A stretch of DNA of 38,011 nucleotides from Eggerthellaceae bacterium (GTDB lineage: Bacteria; Actinomycetota; Coriobacteriia; Coriobacteriales; Eggerthellaceae). The DNA is taken from positions 1 to 38,011 of the forward strand of contig JALCHN010000017.1 of the NCBI GenBank assembly GCA_022644775.1. Reading direction: 5' to 3'. A program made the translations under genes and the position numbers. Under the pieces are notes generated by a model. It was not told the origin of the DNA. It was given only the letters and a program-made list of their open reading frames with translations, and did not search any database. Of the stretch, positions 1 through 7,761 are shown piece by piece (within the stretch, counting starts at the first letter, position 1; every line of letters begins with the position of its first letter).

Positions 1-37
1 CACGGGGACGTGACAACATCACGCGCCCCCGTTGTCG

Positions 38-460
38 CTAGCTTTCGAGCAGGGCGATGGCGCGGCGGTATTTCTCCGTGCGCTCACGGTCGGCTTGCGT
101 CACTTCCGGCAGGCGACCGAGGTCGCTGTTGTGGGCGAGATCGGCGAGCTTCACCGCGCGGGCGAGCTCGTTGCGCTTCAGGTTGGCCACGTAGTCCAGG
201 TAGGGCACGCGCTTGTCGTGCGTGAGCAGCCGAAGGGCGGCAATCACGTCGTCGTCGATGCCGGCTGCGCGTAGGTCGTCGAAGGTGAGGGGCGTGTCTT
301 CCACGACGTCGTGCAGCCACGCCACCGCCTTGGCCGTATCGCCTTCCACCTGCGACGCCACGTGCGCCGGGTGTTCGATGTAGGGCGCTCCCGCTTTGTC
401 GGTCTGGCCTTCATGCGCTTTGTAGGCGATGGCGCAGGCGATCGTTTCTTGCGGTCCCAT
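38..460 (-). CDS. Small HD-domain phosphohydrolase (RelA/SpoT hydrolase-like)
   Basis: A 140-residue protein with the metal-binding pattern of the HD superfamily. H30 lies in IEHP, H50-D51 in WLHDVVEDTPLT, and a C-terminal aspartate in VKLADLAHNSDL. The order H, HD, D and the VVEDT loop resemble the ppGpp-hydrolase half of RelA/SpoT and stand-alone small HD hydrolases (Mesh1-like). No synthetase, TGS or ACT domain is present, so at most it hydrolyses (p)ppGpp or another nucleotide; that is inference. The ATG at 460 was chosen because AAAGGA lies 7-8 nt upstream and homology begins there. An in-frame extension upstream has no family-like sequence. It is a single gene convergent with nothing visible, and a weak GACAAC/GTTGTC inverted repeat (12-36) lies just beyond its stop. 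Confidence 0.82.
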   Translation of the reverse strand: MGPQETIACAIAYKAHEGQTDKAGAPYIEHPAHVASQVEGDTAKAVAWLHDVVEDTPLTFDDLRAAGIDDDVIAALRLLTHDKRVPYLDYVANLKRNELARAVKLADLAHNSDLGRLPEVTQADRERTEKYRRAIALLES

Positions 461-612
461 GTGGGGTCCTTTCTTTTGCGTGATGGTATTTGATTTTAAC
501 AGTGGCGGGTTCGGGCAGATGGGTTTCGTTGGCTGTGCTCGCTGTTGCTGCGGCCCGCGCGGGCACGGATAGTCGTTCCGACAGCAAGCGGGCGCCCGCA
601 TCCTGCTCTTTC

Positions 613-644
613 TGGCACAGATTGGCCGAAGTGCAGTAGATTTT
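613..644 (+). repeat. Degenerate 32-nt dispersed repeat, copy a
   Basis: Reads TGGCACAGATTGGCCGAAGT followed by GCAGTAGATTTT. It shares the skeleton TGGC-(A/T)-C-A-AT-GCCGAAGTGC-GT-GATTT with four other copies in the window (654, 806 minus, 14432, 14636 minus). Copy b follows 41 nt later in the same orientation. Confidence 0.55.
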
Positions 645-653
645 GCATGCCGT

Positions 654-686
654 TGGCAGAGATAGGCCGAAGTGTAGTATGGAAAC
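654..686 (+). repeat. Degenerate 32-nt dispersed repeat, copy b
   Basis: Reads TGGCAGAGATAGGCCGAAGT then GTAGTATGGAAAC. The first 24 positions match copy a with only a few changes, and the 3' part diverges. Confidence 0.5.
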
Positions 687-805
687 GACGCGAAGCGGCC
701 GAAAGCAGAGCCTGACACCTACAAAACCCCAGGTCGCGGGAATCGCGCGCGCCTGTGCGCCGATGCTGCATGCTGCATATCGGCGATTCTTTGCCAGCGC
801 GGCTC

Positions 806-837
806 GAAATCAACTACACATCGCGCGATCTCTGCCA
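806..837 (-). repeat. Degenerate 32-nt dispersed repeat, copy c (inverted)
   Basis: On the minus strand this reads TGGCAGAGATCGCGCGATGT then GTAGTTGATTTC. It is the same skeleton as copies a and b in the opposite orientation, so this end of the locus carries an inverted pair. Confidence 0.45.
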
Positions 838-957
838 CCCGCGTGCGCTCGTGCCGCCTCTGCCCGTTGGTGCGCGGCGATATTCGGGTGGGGTAGGCTT
901 TCCGCCGGCTTGCGGGCGAAAGCGGCGGGCTCGCCGGCTTGCGCCGCTCATCCCCGC

Positions 958-2523
958 CTACGATCGGTCCTCGTTGCGCAGTTCGTCGATCGTGGCTTCT
1001 ACCACTTGCAGAAGCTCCTGCTGTGAATGGACGTCCATCTTGCCGTAGATATTGCGGATGTGGGTCTTAGCGGTGGAAGGAGATAGCACGAGCGCATCGG
1101 CAATCGATTGCGCGGTGTGCCCGTGTGCCAGATGGCCGAGCACCTCGGTTTCGCGTGCGGTGAGATGGTAGGTGCTGGCCAGTTGCGTGCAGGCGCGAGC
1201 GAGCTTGTTGCCCTGCAGCTCGCGCGCAGCGGAAGAAGCGGCCACTGCGCCGGTCTCATTTTTGTTGGAAGACCCGGCGTTGGTGTGCGCAACCTCGGCG
1301 CTCACCTGGCTCGACGAAAGCTGGAACACGACGATGCACGCCAAAAGAACTGCGAGCGACACGATTGTGCAAATCGAAAACGCGAGCGGCGAGGGGTGCT
1401 CGAGCACCACCGAGCTGGCCGCGATACCGGCGTTGAAGCAAATATAGGCAACGCACCAGGGCATGAGCATATGCTCGTGGTCGATCAGCACGAAGGGCGC
1501 AATCATGATGAAGAAGAGCACGAGCTTGTGGGTGGCGTCGAGCAACATCAGGTAGAAGAAGGCCGAGCCCGCGCCCAGGTAGGCCGAAAGGTAAAGGGAC
1601 AAGATCACCAACGGCGGCAGCAGGAGGTTGACGAGCTCGATCGTATGGCGGCTCCATGCCGTCTGAATGAACAGCAGCAACAGTGCGCCCGCGCAGGCCG
1701 TGCCGGCGCCGGCGCCCAGCTGCACGATCAGCGACGTGGTCGACTGGTCCTGGATGATCGTCCACTGATAGTGCACCTGGCCGAACATGAGCGCATAGCA
1801 GAAGATGGGCACGCACAAGGTCGCGAGCGCCACGGCGTAGCGCTTGCCAGCGCCGCGCACCGCCAGCGCCACCGATTCGTCGATGCGGAAATCCATGTCG
1901 CCGTCGTCCACGGGAAAGCGCTTCGACGAAAGGTCGCGCCGAAACAGGCTGTACTCGCGGAAGTAGCCGAAGCAGCCCGCTGACACAAGCGGGGTCATGG
2001 CCACCACGCTCACGCCGGCCGGAACCTGCAGAAACGAAATCATCAGGTAGGTCACACCGGCGAACAACAGCCCCACCGAATAGATAACGGCCACGTGCTT
2101 GGCACCGAACGGCAGCAGGTATACCGTCCAGCCGAAGAGCAGCATGCCGCTACAGCAGTAGACCAGCACGTAGGCAACTTCGCGCACGGGCGCCACCGAC
2201 GGTACGATGCCCTGGTTGAGTGCGGCGAAAATCGATACCGAAAACAGGAGCGCATTCGTCCACATTAGGGGCATCGCGTGCGCATGGAAGGGTGCGGGAT
2301 TGCGCCGATAGAGCAGGGCGGCACCCACGAGCAACAGGGTCGCTGCGATAGCGGCGACGGCGTGGTAGTTGCCGCCGCTATCGACTACGCGCAGCGTCGA
2401 AAGACGCAGGCAGGCGGCGGCGATAATCGCGCAGTTCAGCCCGAAAGCCGCCACAAGGGCTCCGGGCACGTCGGCGCACGTTTGCAGCAACGCCGATTTC
2501 TTCGACGCAGTAGCGTTCTCCAT
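958..2523 (-). CDS. Membrane-embedded LuxR-family regulator 1
   Basis: A 521-residue protein with about 12 hydrophobic helices over residues 15-420 and a C-terminal LuxR/GerE helix-turn-helix in the last 75 residues (LTARETEVLGHLAHGHTAQS, then STAKTHIRNIYGKM). Fusion of a multi-pass membrane domain to a LuxR DNA-binding domain defines a family expanded in Eggerthellaceae. Members are reported to control neighbouring catechol dehydroxylase genes in response to substrate. Divergent placement next to the molybdoenzyme operon at 2802 suggests it is that operon's regulator (inference). The ATG at 2523 follows GGGAGGAA at good spacing; the longer in-frame start lacks a ribosome site and would add non-membrane sequence. 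A TATACT -10 candidate sits about 25 nt upstream (2548-2553, minus). The ligand is unknown. Confidence 0.85.
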   Translation of the reverse strand: MENATASKKSALLQTCADVPGALVAAFGLNCAIIAAACLRLSTLRVVDSGGNYHAVAAIAATLLLVGAALLYRRNPAPFHAHAMPLMWTNALLFSVSIFAALNQGIVPSVAPVREVAYVLVYCCSGMLLFGWTVYLLPFGAKHVAVIYSVGLLFAGVTYLMISFLQVPAGVSVVAMTPLVSAGCFGYFREYSLFRRDLSSKRFPVDDGDMDFRIDESVALAVRGAGKRYAVALATLCVPIFCYALMFGQVHYQWTIIQDQSTTSLIVQLGAGAGTACAGALLLLFIQTAWSRHTIELVNLLLPPLVILSLYLSAYLGAGSAFFYLMLLDATHKLVLFFIMIAPFVLIDHEHMLMPWCVAYICFNAGIAASSVVLEHPSPLAFSICTIVSLAVLLACIVVFQLSSSQVSAEVAHTNAGSSNKNETGAVAASSAARELQGNKLARACTQLASTYHLTARETEVLGHLAHGHTAQSIADALVLSPSTAKTHIRNIYGKMDVHSQQELLQVVEATIDELRNEDRS

Positions 2524-2801
2524 GATGCAGTTCCTCCCTCGTGCGTGAGTATAGCAGCGCTCGCGGCGCCTTACGGCGAGCTTTACGCCGACTAGAGAGA
2601 TGACCTGGGAAAACGCGACAAGATACCACCCAGAGTAGTAGGCGTCATCCCTCGTCTCGACCCTGATTTCCCGCTCGATTCCCATTGTCGGCGGTACGAC
2701 AGCGCCCCGCGCCCCGCCTAACGTTGAATGCGTCGCGCGGCGCCGGCCCCATCCGCCGCCGCGTATTCGTGAAGCGAGAAGGAAACATGAGGAGGAGAGA
2801 G
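2524..2801. promoter_or_regulatory. Divergent control region of cassette 1
   Basis: This 278-nt gap separates the regulator and molybdoenzyme starts. Visible elements are a minus-strand TATACT -10 candidate (2548-2553), a motif shared with cassette 2 and the MFS promoter (2602-2617), and an inverted repeat TGTCG-N6-CGACA (2686-2701). The ribosome site AGGAGG lies 6 nt before the ATG at 2802. A nearby in-frame ATG at 2787 has a weaker, closer AAGGA. No strong consensus sigma-70 promoter is visible for the rightward operon, as expected if it needs an activator. Confidence 0.5.
2602..2617 (+). promoter_or_regulatory. Candidate regulator box GACCTGGGAAAACGCG
   Basis: The core ACCTGGGAAAACGCG matches 14 of 15 positions of ACCTGGGAAAACACG on the minus strand at 9401-9415, upstream of the second cassette. 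GACCTGGGAAAACG also matches 13 of 14 positions at 27734-27747, upstream of the MFS gene. That the site binds a LuxR or other shared regulator is inference. Confidence 0.4.
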
Positions 2802-5717
2802 ATGCAGAAGAATTCGAGCCTGCTGGGCAAGACGCTCACGCGCCGTGCGTTCGCCAAGATTTCGGCAATCGCCGCCGGCGTCGCCGCGGTCGGGTCGAAC
2901 GTCGCTCCGCAGGCGCTTGCCGAAATCTCCGGCACCGACGTCGTGCAGGACCAGGGCGGCGTCAAGCGCGTCCGTTCCTGCTGCCGCGCATGCGGCAAGA
3001 TGGAATGCGGCGTGTGGGTTGTCGTGGAAAACGGCCGCGCCATCCGCACCGAAGGCGATGAAAGCGCCTTCCATTCCATGGGCAACCACTGCAGCAAGGG
3101 CCAAGCGTCCCTGCAGGCGGCCTACCATCCCGACCGTCTGTACCACCCGATGAAGCGCACGAACCCCAAGGGCGAAGACGACCCGGGTTGGGTGCGCATT
3201 TCCTGGGACGAAGCCATGGAAACGATTGCCGACAAGATGCAGGAATGCATCGACAAGTACGGCGGCGAAACGGTCTTCGGCATGAGCGGCACGAGCCGCA
3301 TCTGGGGCATGTTCGCCTACGGCGCCTTGGGCCAGCTGTCCGGTTCGCCCAACATGTGCATCCCCTGGGAAGTGTGCAAGGGCCCGCGTTTCTTCGCGAC
3401 GGCCATGAACTCCATGATGCAGGCCAGCTGGATGGAAACGGTCAGCCGCCCGCTCGTCTACACGGCGTGGGGCACAGGCCCGGAGATTTCCAACTACGAC
3501 GACAGCTGCCGCACCATCGTCGACGTGTGCACAAAGGCCGAAAAGCACATCGTCGTCGACCCGCGCCTCACCAACGAAGGCAAGGAAGCCGATCTCTGGC
3601 TCAACCTGCGTCCCGGAACCGACGGCGCCATGGTTTTGGGCTGGACCAAGTACGTGGTCGACCATGACCTCTACGACGACCTCTTCCTGAAGAAGTGGAC
3701 CGACGCCCCCTTCCTGGTGTGCAACGACATCGAGCCTGACGGCCCCCAGCGCTACCGCTTTACGTCGGGCACCTACCAGGTGAAGACGCGCCTTCTGAAG
3801 GAAAGCGACCTCAAAGAGGGCGGCAGCAAGGCACGCTTCATGGTGTGGGACAACCTTGCCAATCGTCTGACCTACTTCGATTCCGATACGGGTATGTGGG
3901 AAGGCGAGAACTGGACCAAGCCGACTGCCGGCAAGGAAGCCCAGCAGCACAATCTGGTTCCCGGCGTGTCCGAGGGCTTCGTGATCGACCCCACGCCCTT
4001 CGACCCGATGATCGACCCGGCCGTGACCGGCGAGTTCACCGTCACGCTGAAGGACGGCACCACGTCGACCGTGCGCCCCGTGTGGGATTACTACATGGAT
4101 CGTCTGGGGGACTACACGCTCGACAAGGTTTCCGATATCACCGGTGTGAAGGAAGAGACCATCGAAGAGGCCGTGAAGACGTGGGCGACCCGCATCGACC
4201 CGTCGACCGGCTACGGCAACGGCGGCATCCACTACCAGCTGGCCATCGAGCACAGCTGCAACGCCATCGCCTTCGTGCATGCCATGGACACGCTGATCGG
4301 CATCACCGGCAACTGGGACACCCCGGGCGGCCATCGCGGCGGCACGCAGGGTCCCTTCATCATGAAGGCCGGCCTGGGCGCCGTGGCGCCGGGCATCCCC
4401 AACATCACTTCCGACCAGTTCGACAAGATGGTCGGAGGCGACGACTACCCGCTGCTGAAGTGGTGGCAGGGTTGGGCCGACGACGCGTCGGTGTGGAAGG
4501 CCATCGAAACCGAGCAGCCTTATCCGTTGAAGTTCGGCTGGTGCTCCACCGGCGACTTCATGTGCATGTCGAACCCGTCGCAGAAGTGGAAGGCGTTCCC
4601 CAACGTCGATTTCTTCGTCTGCGAGGATTTGTGGAAGACCCCGACCGCCGGCATGGCCGACATCCTGCTGCCCGCCGAGCACTGGCTCGAATCGAGCTGC
4701 CCGCGCATGTCGCAGGGCCCGAGCGGCGCCATGGGCGCGACCGTGCGCGCGATCGACCCGCCTTCCGACGTGCTGCACGACGTTGAGATTTCCACGCGCA
4801 TCTACAAGCAGATGGGCAAGCAGTGGGGCCCCGACGACAATCCCTGGCCCACCTACGAGGAAAACCTCGACATCATGCTCAACACGGGCAATCCGAACCC
4901 CACCACCTGGCAGGAGTTCAAGGAGGACTTCGAGAAGAACGGCTGGAAGGACACCAAGGTCCTTTGTCCCGACACCTGGGGCACCTATCGCCGTTACGAG
5001 ACGGGCATGCTGCCCCTGAAATGCTTCGGCGACTCCGGCACGACGCCCATGACGCGCCCCGGTTTCGGCACGCCCACGCTGAAGATGGAAATCTGGTCCA
5101 CGATCATCGAGACCTGGTGCCCCGACATGGAATCCGACTTCCTGCCCGACTACCAGGAGCCGCCCCTGTCGCCGCGCGTGGCGCCTGAAATGAACGAGAA
5201 GTACCCCTTCACCGCCACTACCGGCCGCCGCATTCCGGTCTACTTCCACAGCGAACATCGCCAGCTGCCCTGGTGCCGCGAGCTGTGGCCCGCGCCGCGC
5301 GTGGAAATCAACCCCGACGACGCCCAGCGTCTTGGCATCGAGCAGGGCGATTGGGTCTGGATCGAAAACGACCAGGGCAAGATTCGCCAGACGGCCGACC
5401 TCTACTACGGTATCGCGCCCGGCGTGGTGAACCTTGAGCACCAGTGGTGGTTCCCCGAGCTCGACCAGGCAGACAAGGGCTTCGACCTGAGCACCTGCAA
5501 CTGTCTGGTGACCACGGGCAAGGGCTTCCAGGACCGTCTGTGCGGCTCGAGCTACCTGCGCGCCTACCCGGTCAACATCTACAAGGCCACGGCCGACAAC
5601 AGTCCCTTCGGCGACCCGGTTCCGTGCGACCACAACGGCAACGAGATCATCCACGACTCGAGCGACCCGCGCCTGAAGGCGTGGCTGCCCGACTACAGCG
5701 TGCGAGAGGAGGCATAG
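2802..5717 (+). CDS. Tat-exported molybdopterin oxidoreductase 1, catalytic subunit (catechol dehydroxylase-like)
   Basis: A 971-residue member of the DMSO reductase family. Residues 1-45 form a Tat signal (TLTRRAFAKISAIAAG, ending PQALAE). A [4Fe-4S] site follows at C61-x2-C64-x4-C69-x27-C97. The bis-MGD domains run on from YPDRL/HPMKRTNPKGEDDPGWVR-like sequence to the C-terminal cofactor-binding domain (TGRRIPVYFHSEHRQLPW). C192 in EVCKGPRF is a candidate Mo ligand, conserved in the paralog; this is inference. It should act outside the membrane, receiving electrons through the adjacent B and C subunits. Sequence type, operon and divergent LuxR regulator resemble Eggerthella and Gordonibacter catechol dehydroxylases; the substrate cannot be assigned. 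The ATG at 2802 was preferred to 2787 because AGGAGG lies 6 nt before it. The stop is 1 nt from the next ATG. Confidence 0.88.
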   Translation: MQKNSSLLGKTLTRRAFAKISAIAAGVAAVGSNVAPQALAEISGTDVVQDQGGVKRVRSCCRACGKMECGVWVVVENGRAIRTEGDESAFHSMGNHCSKGQASLQAAYHPDRLYHPMKRTNPKGEDDPGWVRISWDEAMETIADKMQECIDKYGGETVFGMSGTSRIWGMFAYGALGQLSGSPNMCIPWEVCKGPRFFATAMNSMMQASWMETVSRPLVYTAWGTGPEISNYDDSCRTIVDVCTKAEKHIVVDPRLTNEGKEADLWLNLRPGTDGAMVLGWTKYVVDHDLYDDLFLKKWTDAPFLVCNDIEPDGPQRYRFTSGTYQVKTRLLKESDLKEGGSKARFMVWDNLANRLTYFDSDTGMWEGENWTKPTAGKEAQQHNLVPGVSEGFVIDPTPFDPMIDPAVTGEFTVTLKDGTTSTVRPVWDYYMDRLGDYTLDKVSDITGVKEETIEEAVKTWATRIDPSTGYGNGGIHYQLAIEHSCNAIAFVHAMDTLIGITGNWDTPGGHRGGTQGPFIMKAGLGAVAPGIPNITSDQFDKMVGGDDYPLLKWWQGWADDASVWKAIETEQPYPLKFGWCSTGDFMCMSNPSQKWKAFPNVDFFVCEDLWKTPTAGMADILLPAEHWLESSCPRMSQGPSGAMGATVRAIDPPSDVLHDVEISTRIYKQMGKQWGPDDNPWPTYEENLDIMLNTGNPNPTTWQEFKEDFEKNGWKDTKVLCPDTWGTYRRYETGMLPLKCFGDSGTTPMTRPGFGTPTLKMEIWSTIIETWCPDMESDFLPDYQEPPLSPRVAPEMNEKYPFTATTGRRIPVYFHSEHRQLPWCRELWPAPRVEINPDDAQRLGIEQGDWVWIENDQGKIRQTADLYYGIAPGVVNLEHQWWFPELDQADKGFDLSTCNCLVTTGKGFQDRLCGSSYLRAYPVNIYKATADNSPFGDPVPCDHNGNEIIHDSSDPRLKAWLPDYSVREEA

Positions 5718-5718
5718 G

Positions 5719-6384
5719 ATGACCCAGTACGCGATCGTCACCGACGTGAACCGCTGCGTCGGCTGCCTGGCCTGCAGCGTGGCCTGCAAGGCATTGAACG
5801 GCGTGCCGGTGGGCAATTTCTGGAACAAGACCCTGCGCATCGGGCCCAACCCCAAGTACGAGGGAGCGCAATGGCCCGACGTGGACATGTACTTCCTTAC
5901 CGTGCAGTGCCAGCACTGCGAGGACCCCGAATGCGTGAAGGTGTGCCCCACGCAGGCCAGCCACAAGCTGGAAGACGGCACCGTGCAGATCGACAAGGCT
6001 AAATGCATCGGCTGCCAGTTCTGCGTCATGAGCTGCCCCTACGGCGTGCGCTACCTCAACGAGGAGGAGCGCGTGGTCGAAAAGTGCACCCTGTGCGAAC
6101 AGAAGATCTCGCAGGGCGAGCTGCCTGCCTGCGTGGCGCAGTGCGGCGGCCGTGCCCGCTTCTTCGGCGACCTTGAGCAGGGGATCGAGAACTTCGAAGC
6201 CCCCTACACGGTCGACATCACCGAAGGCGACCCCAGCTACGACAAGACCGTCAACAACCGCATCAAGCTGAAGGACATCGTGCGCGACTACAGCGACGAC
6301 CAGGTGCACATGCTCACCAACGTGGGCAACAACCCGAGCTTCCGCTACATCGTGCGCAAGCATATCTGGCGGGGGGAGGAGTAA
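5719..6384 (+). CDS. DmsB-like ferredoxin subunit 1 (four [4Fe-4S] clusters)
   Basis: A 221-residue electron-transfer subunit with the four cysteine groups of the DmsB/NrfC/PhsB family: CVGCLACSVACK near residue 14, CQHCEDPECVKVCP near 70, CIGCQFCVMSCP near 97, and CTLCEQ with a later CVAQC near 126-140. It should pass electrons between the membrane anchor and the catalytic subunit encoded just upstream. It has no signal peptide of its own, as is usual for subunits exported bound to a Tat substrate. The start is 1 nt after the upstream stop and is served by GAGGAGG inside the end of that gene, indicating translational coupling. It is nearly identical to the cassette 2 subunit up to about residue 155, and the C-terminal 65 residues diverge. 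Confidence 0.92.
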   Translation: MTQYAIVTDVNRCVGCLACSVACKALNGVPVGNFWNKTLRIGPNPKYEGAQWPDVDMYFLTVQCQHCEDPECVKVCPTQASHKLEDGTVQIDKAKCIGCQFCVMSCPYGVRYLNEEERVVEKCTLCEQKISQGELPACVAQCGGRARFFGDLEQGIENFEAPYTVDITEGDPSYDKTVNNRIKLKDIVRDYSDDQVHMLTNVGNNPSFRYIVRKHIWRGEE

Positions 6385-6386
6385 AC

Positions 6387-7256
6387 ATGGAACTGCAATG
6401 GCCTCTCATCCTGTTCACCACGTTTGTGGCGGCTTCGTGCGGCCTGTTTGCCGCCCAGGGCGTCTATGCGCTCAAAGGCGAGGCGAAGGAAGCGCAGATG
6501 CCGGCCTTGTGGACGTCGTTTGTCCTGCTCGTGGTTGGCGGCATCGCCGTGTTCTTCCACCTGCAGCATTGGGAGCGCATCTTCAACGGCTTCGGCCATA
6601 TCACCAGCGGCATCACCCAGGAGCTTATCGCCATCGTGGTGCTCGTGGTGGTCATGATCGTGTGCTTCGCGCAGCTGCGCCGCGAAAGTGAGATGACCAA
6701 GGGCGTCGCCTGGTGCGCGATTGTGTTTTCCGCTGTGCTCGTGATTGTGGCGGGGCACAGCTACATGATGCCGAGCCGTCCCACCTGGGATAGCTTCTTC
6801 GGCCCGCTGTCCCTGCTGGGTGCGGCCGCAGCGTTTGGCCCCGGCTTGTTCGCGGCGATTGCGAGCGCCAAGGGCGCCGAGCTGGGCGACGCGCTCACCG
6901 GCAAGGTCGCCCTGGTGGGGACCGCCGCGAACGCCGTGCTCACCTGCTGCTACGTGGCCGTCATGGCCGTGGCGGGCGGTTCGTTCACCCAGGTCGGCTA
7001 CAGTTTCGACCCCACGCATCCCAACAAGGCGCTGCAGGACGCGGCTGCCTACGGGCCCTTCGCGGGCGGCGCGGCCTGGTCGACGACGATCGCGATTGTG
7101 GCCGCTCTGGCGGCGCTTGCGGTGGCCATCGTGGCCCGCAAGAAGGGCAACTGGAAGGTGATGGGCGCTGCTATCGCGGTGCTCGCTTTCGCCGGCGCCA
7201 TCGCCCTGCGCGTGACCTTCTACCTCACCGGCGGCAGCGTGTTCATGTACTACTAG
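6387..7256 (+). CDS. DmsC-like membrane anchor subunit 1
   Basis: A 289-residue integral membrane protein with about eight hydrophobic helices, matching the DmsC anchor family in length and layout. Landmarks are the opening MELQWPLILFTTF, the conserved FHLQHWERIFNGFGH after the second helix, and GHSYMMPSRPTWD in the middle. It probably anchors the catalytic and iron-sulfur subunits to the outer face of the membrane and exchanges electrons with menaquinol (family knowledge). It starts 2 nt after the preceding stop with GGGGGGAGGAG as ribosome site, so the three genes form one operon. The first half is much closer to the paralog at 13165 than the second half. Confidence 0.9.
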   Translation: MELQWPLILFTTFVAASCGLFAAQGVYALKGEAKEAQMPALWTSFVLLVVGGIAVFFHLQHWERIFNGFGHITSGITQELIAIVVLVVVMIVCFAQLRRESEMTKGVAWCAIVFSAVLVIVAGHSYMMPSRPTWDSFFGPLSLLGAAAAFGPGLFAAIASAKGAELGDALTGKVALVGTAANAVLTCCYVAVMAVAGGSFTQVGYSFDPTHPNKALQDAAAYGPFAGGAAWSTTIAIVAALAALAVAIVARKKGNWKVMGAAIAVLAFAGAIALRVTFYLTGGSVFMYY

Positions 7257-7761
7257 CCGCCTAGCCTGCGGGCAGCGCGGACCTTCCGGTGCGCGTCTCG
7301 CAGGCGACGGGGCCGAGCAGGGCTCGGCCACTCTGGTTAAGCGCACGTCAAGTGCCCTTCAGCGACGGGGCCGGTCCCCCTTCCTCTTTTCCGGTCCCGT
7401 CGTGGTGCCGGGCTCCGGCTACCCTCCTTCGGCCGGAGCCCATGGCGCCCACGCAGGGCGCCAGGCGGGAAGCACGCCCGCCGACGAAGCCCCCAGCGGG
7501 CGCGACTCGAACCCCATACCCCCTTGCAAACACGAGTCGCGCGCGCCGGGGGCTTCGTGCGTGTTGCGGGAGGCGGCTGTCAGTGCGGGAACAACCGTTG
7601 ACAGCTCCGCCGGTCGGTCGGCGGAAGCGCAGACGCGGCGGGTCTATCTTCCGGTCTAGGCTTTGTCGTTGTGCTCGGCTGCCGCTTTGTATGTTCTGAG
7701 CGGTCTGTTTGAGGCACTATCCATACCCATTGCTGCCGTGTGCCTCTTGCTGCGCAGCCGC
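7257..7761. other. 505-nt intergenic region after cassette 1
   Basis: No gene is supported here. It holds a small hairpin GGCCGAGC/GCTCGGCC (7311-7329) downstream of the operon stop, the 72-nt conserved hairpin (7486-7557), and a further stretch up to about 7655 that is homologous to 14273-14370. The two operon tails share AGCTCCGCCGGTCGGTCGGC and flanking bases after the hairpin. Confidence 0.65.
7486..7557. repeat. 72-nt conserved hairpin downstream of operon 1
   Basis: Identical over all 72 positions to 14201-14272. The outer stem GAAGCCCCC (7486-7494) pairs with GGGGGCTTC (7548-7556). The inner stem GGCGCGACTCG (7499-7509) pairs with CGAGTCGCGC and GCC. A C-rich loop of about 23 nt remains. 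There is no U run, so it is not a classic terminator. It may stabilise the 3' end of the mRNA, bind a factor, or be a dispersed repeat; none is shown. Confidence 0.75.

Larger units (their letters stand above)
461..957. other. 497-nt non-coding stretch with degenerate repeats
   Basis: No convincing gene lies between the HD gene and the regulator at 958. It holds three copies of a 32-nt repeat, listed separately. It also holds a GCTGCATGCTGCAT near-palindrome around 764-778, and two direct copies of GCCGGCTTGCG (904-914 and 933-943). On the minus strand the latter could fold into a GC-rich hairpin with a short T run downstream of the regulator stop, a weak terminator candidate. Confidence 0.6.

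Noticed and set aside
723-734. AAAACCCCAGGT here and at 32929-32940 as another regulator site
   Set aside because: It partly resembles the shared promoter box, but the A tract is on the other side of CCAGGT and the copy at 723 is not near a promoter I can see; too weak to list as a site.
2718-6029. A very long open frame (over 1000 codons) on the minus strand opposite the first catalytic subunit
   Set aside because: It mirrors the codon pattern of a well-supported enzyme gene in high-GC DNA; the peptide has no recognisable domain, and it lacks a proper ribosome site. Similar mirror frames opposite 9663-12257, 26003-27619 and 33738-35489 were dismissed for the same reason.
7486-7557. tRNA-like piece: the minus strand of the hairpin contains GGGGTTCGAGTCGCGCC, like a T-arm
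   Set aside because: The five bases before TTCGAGT do not pair with the five after it, no acceptor, D or anticodon arms can be drawn, and the whole is better explained as one long hairpin.
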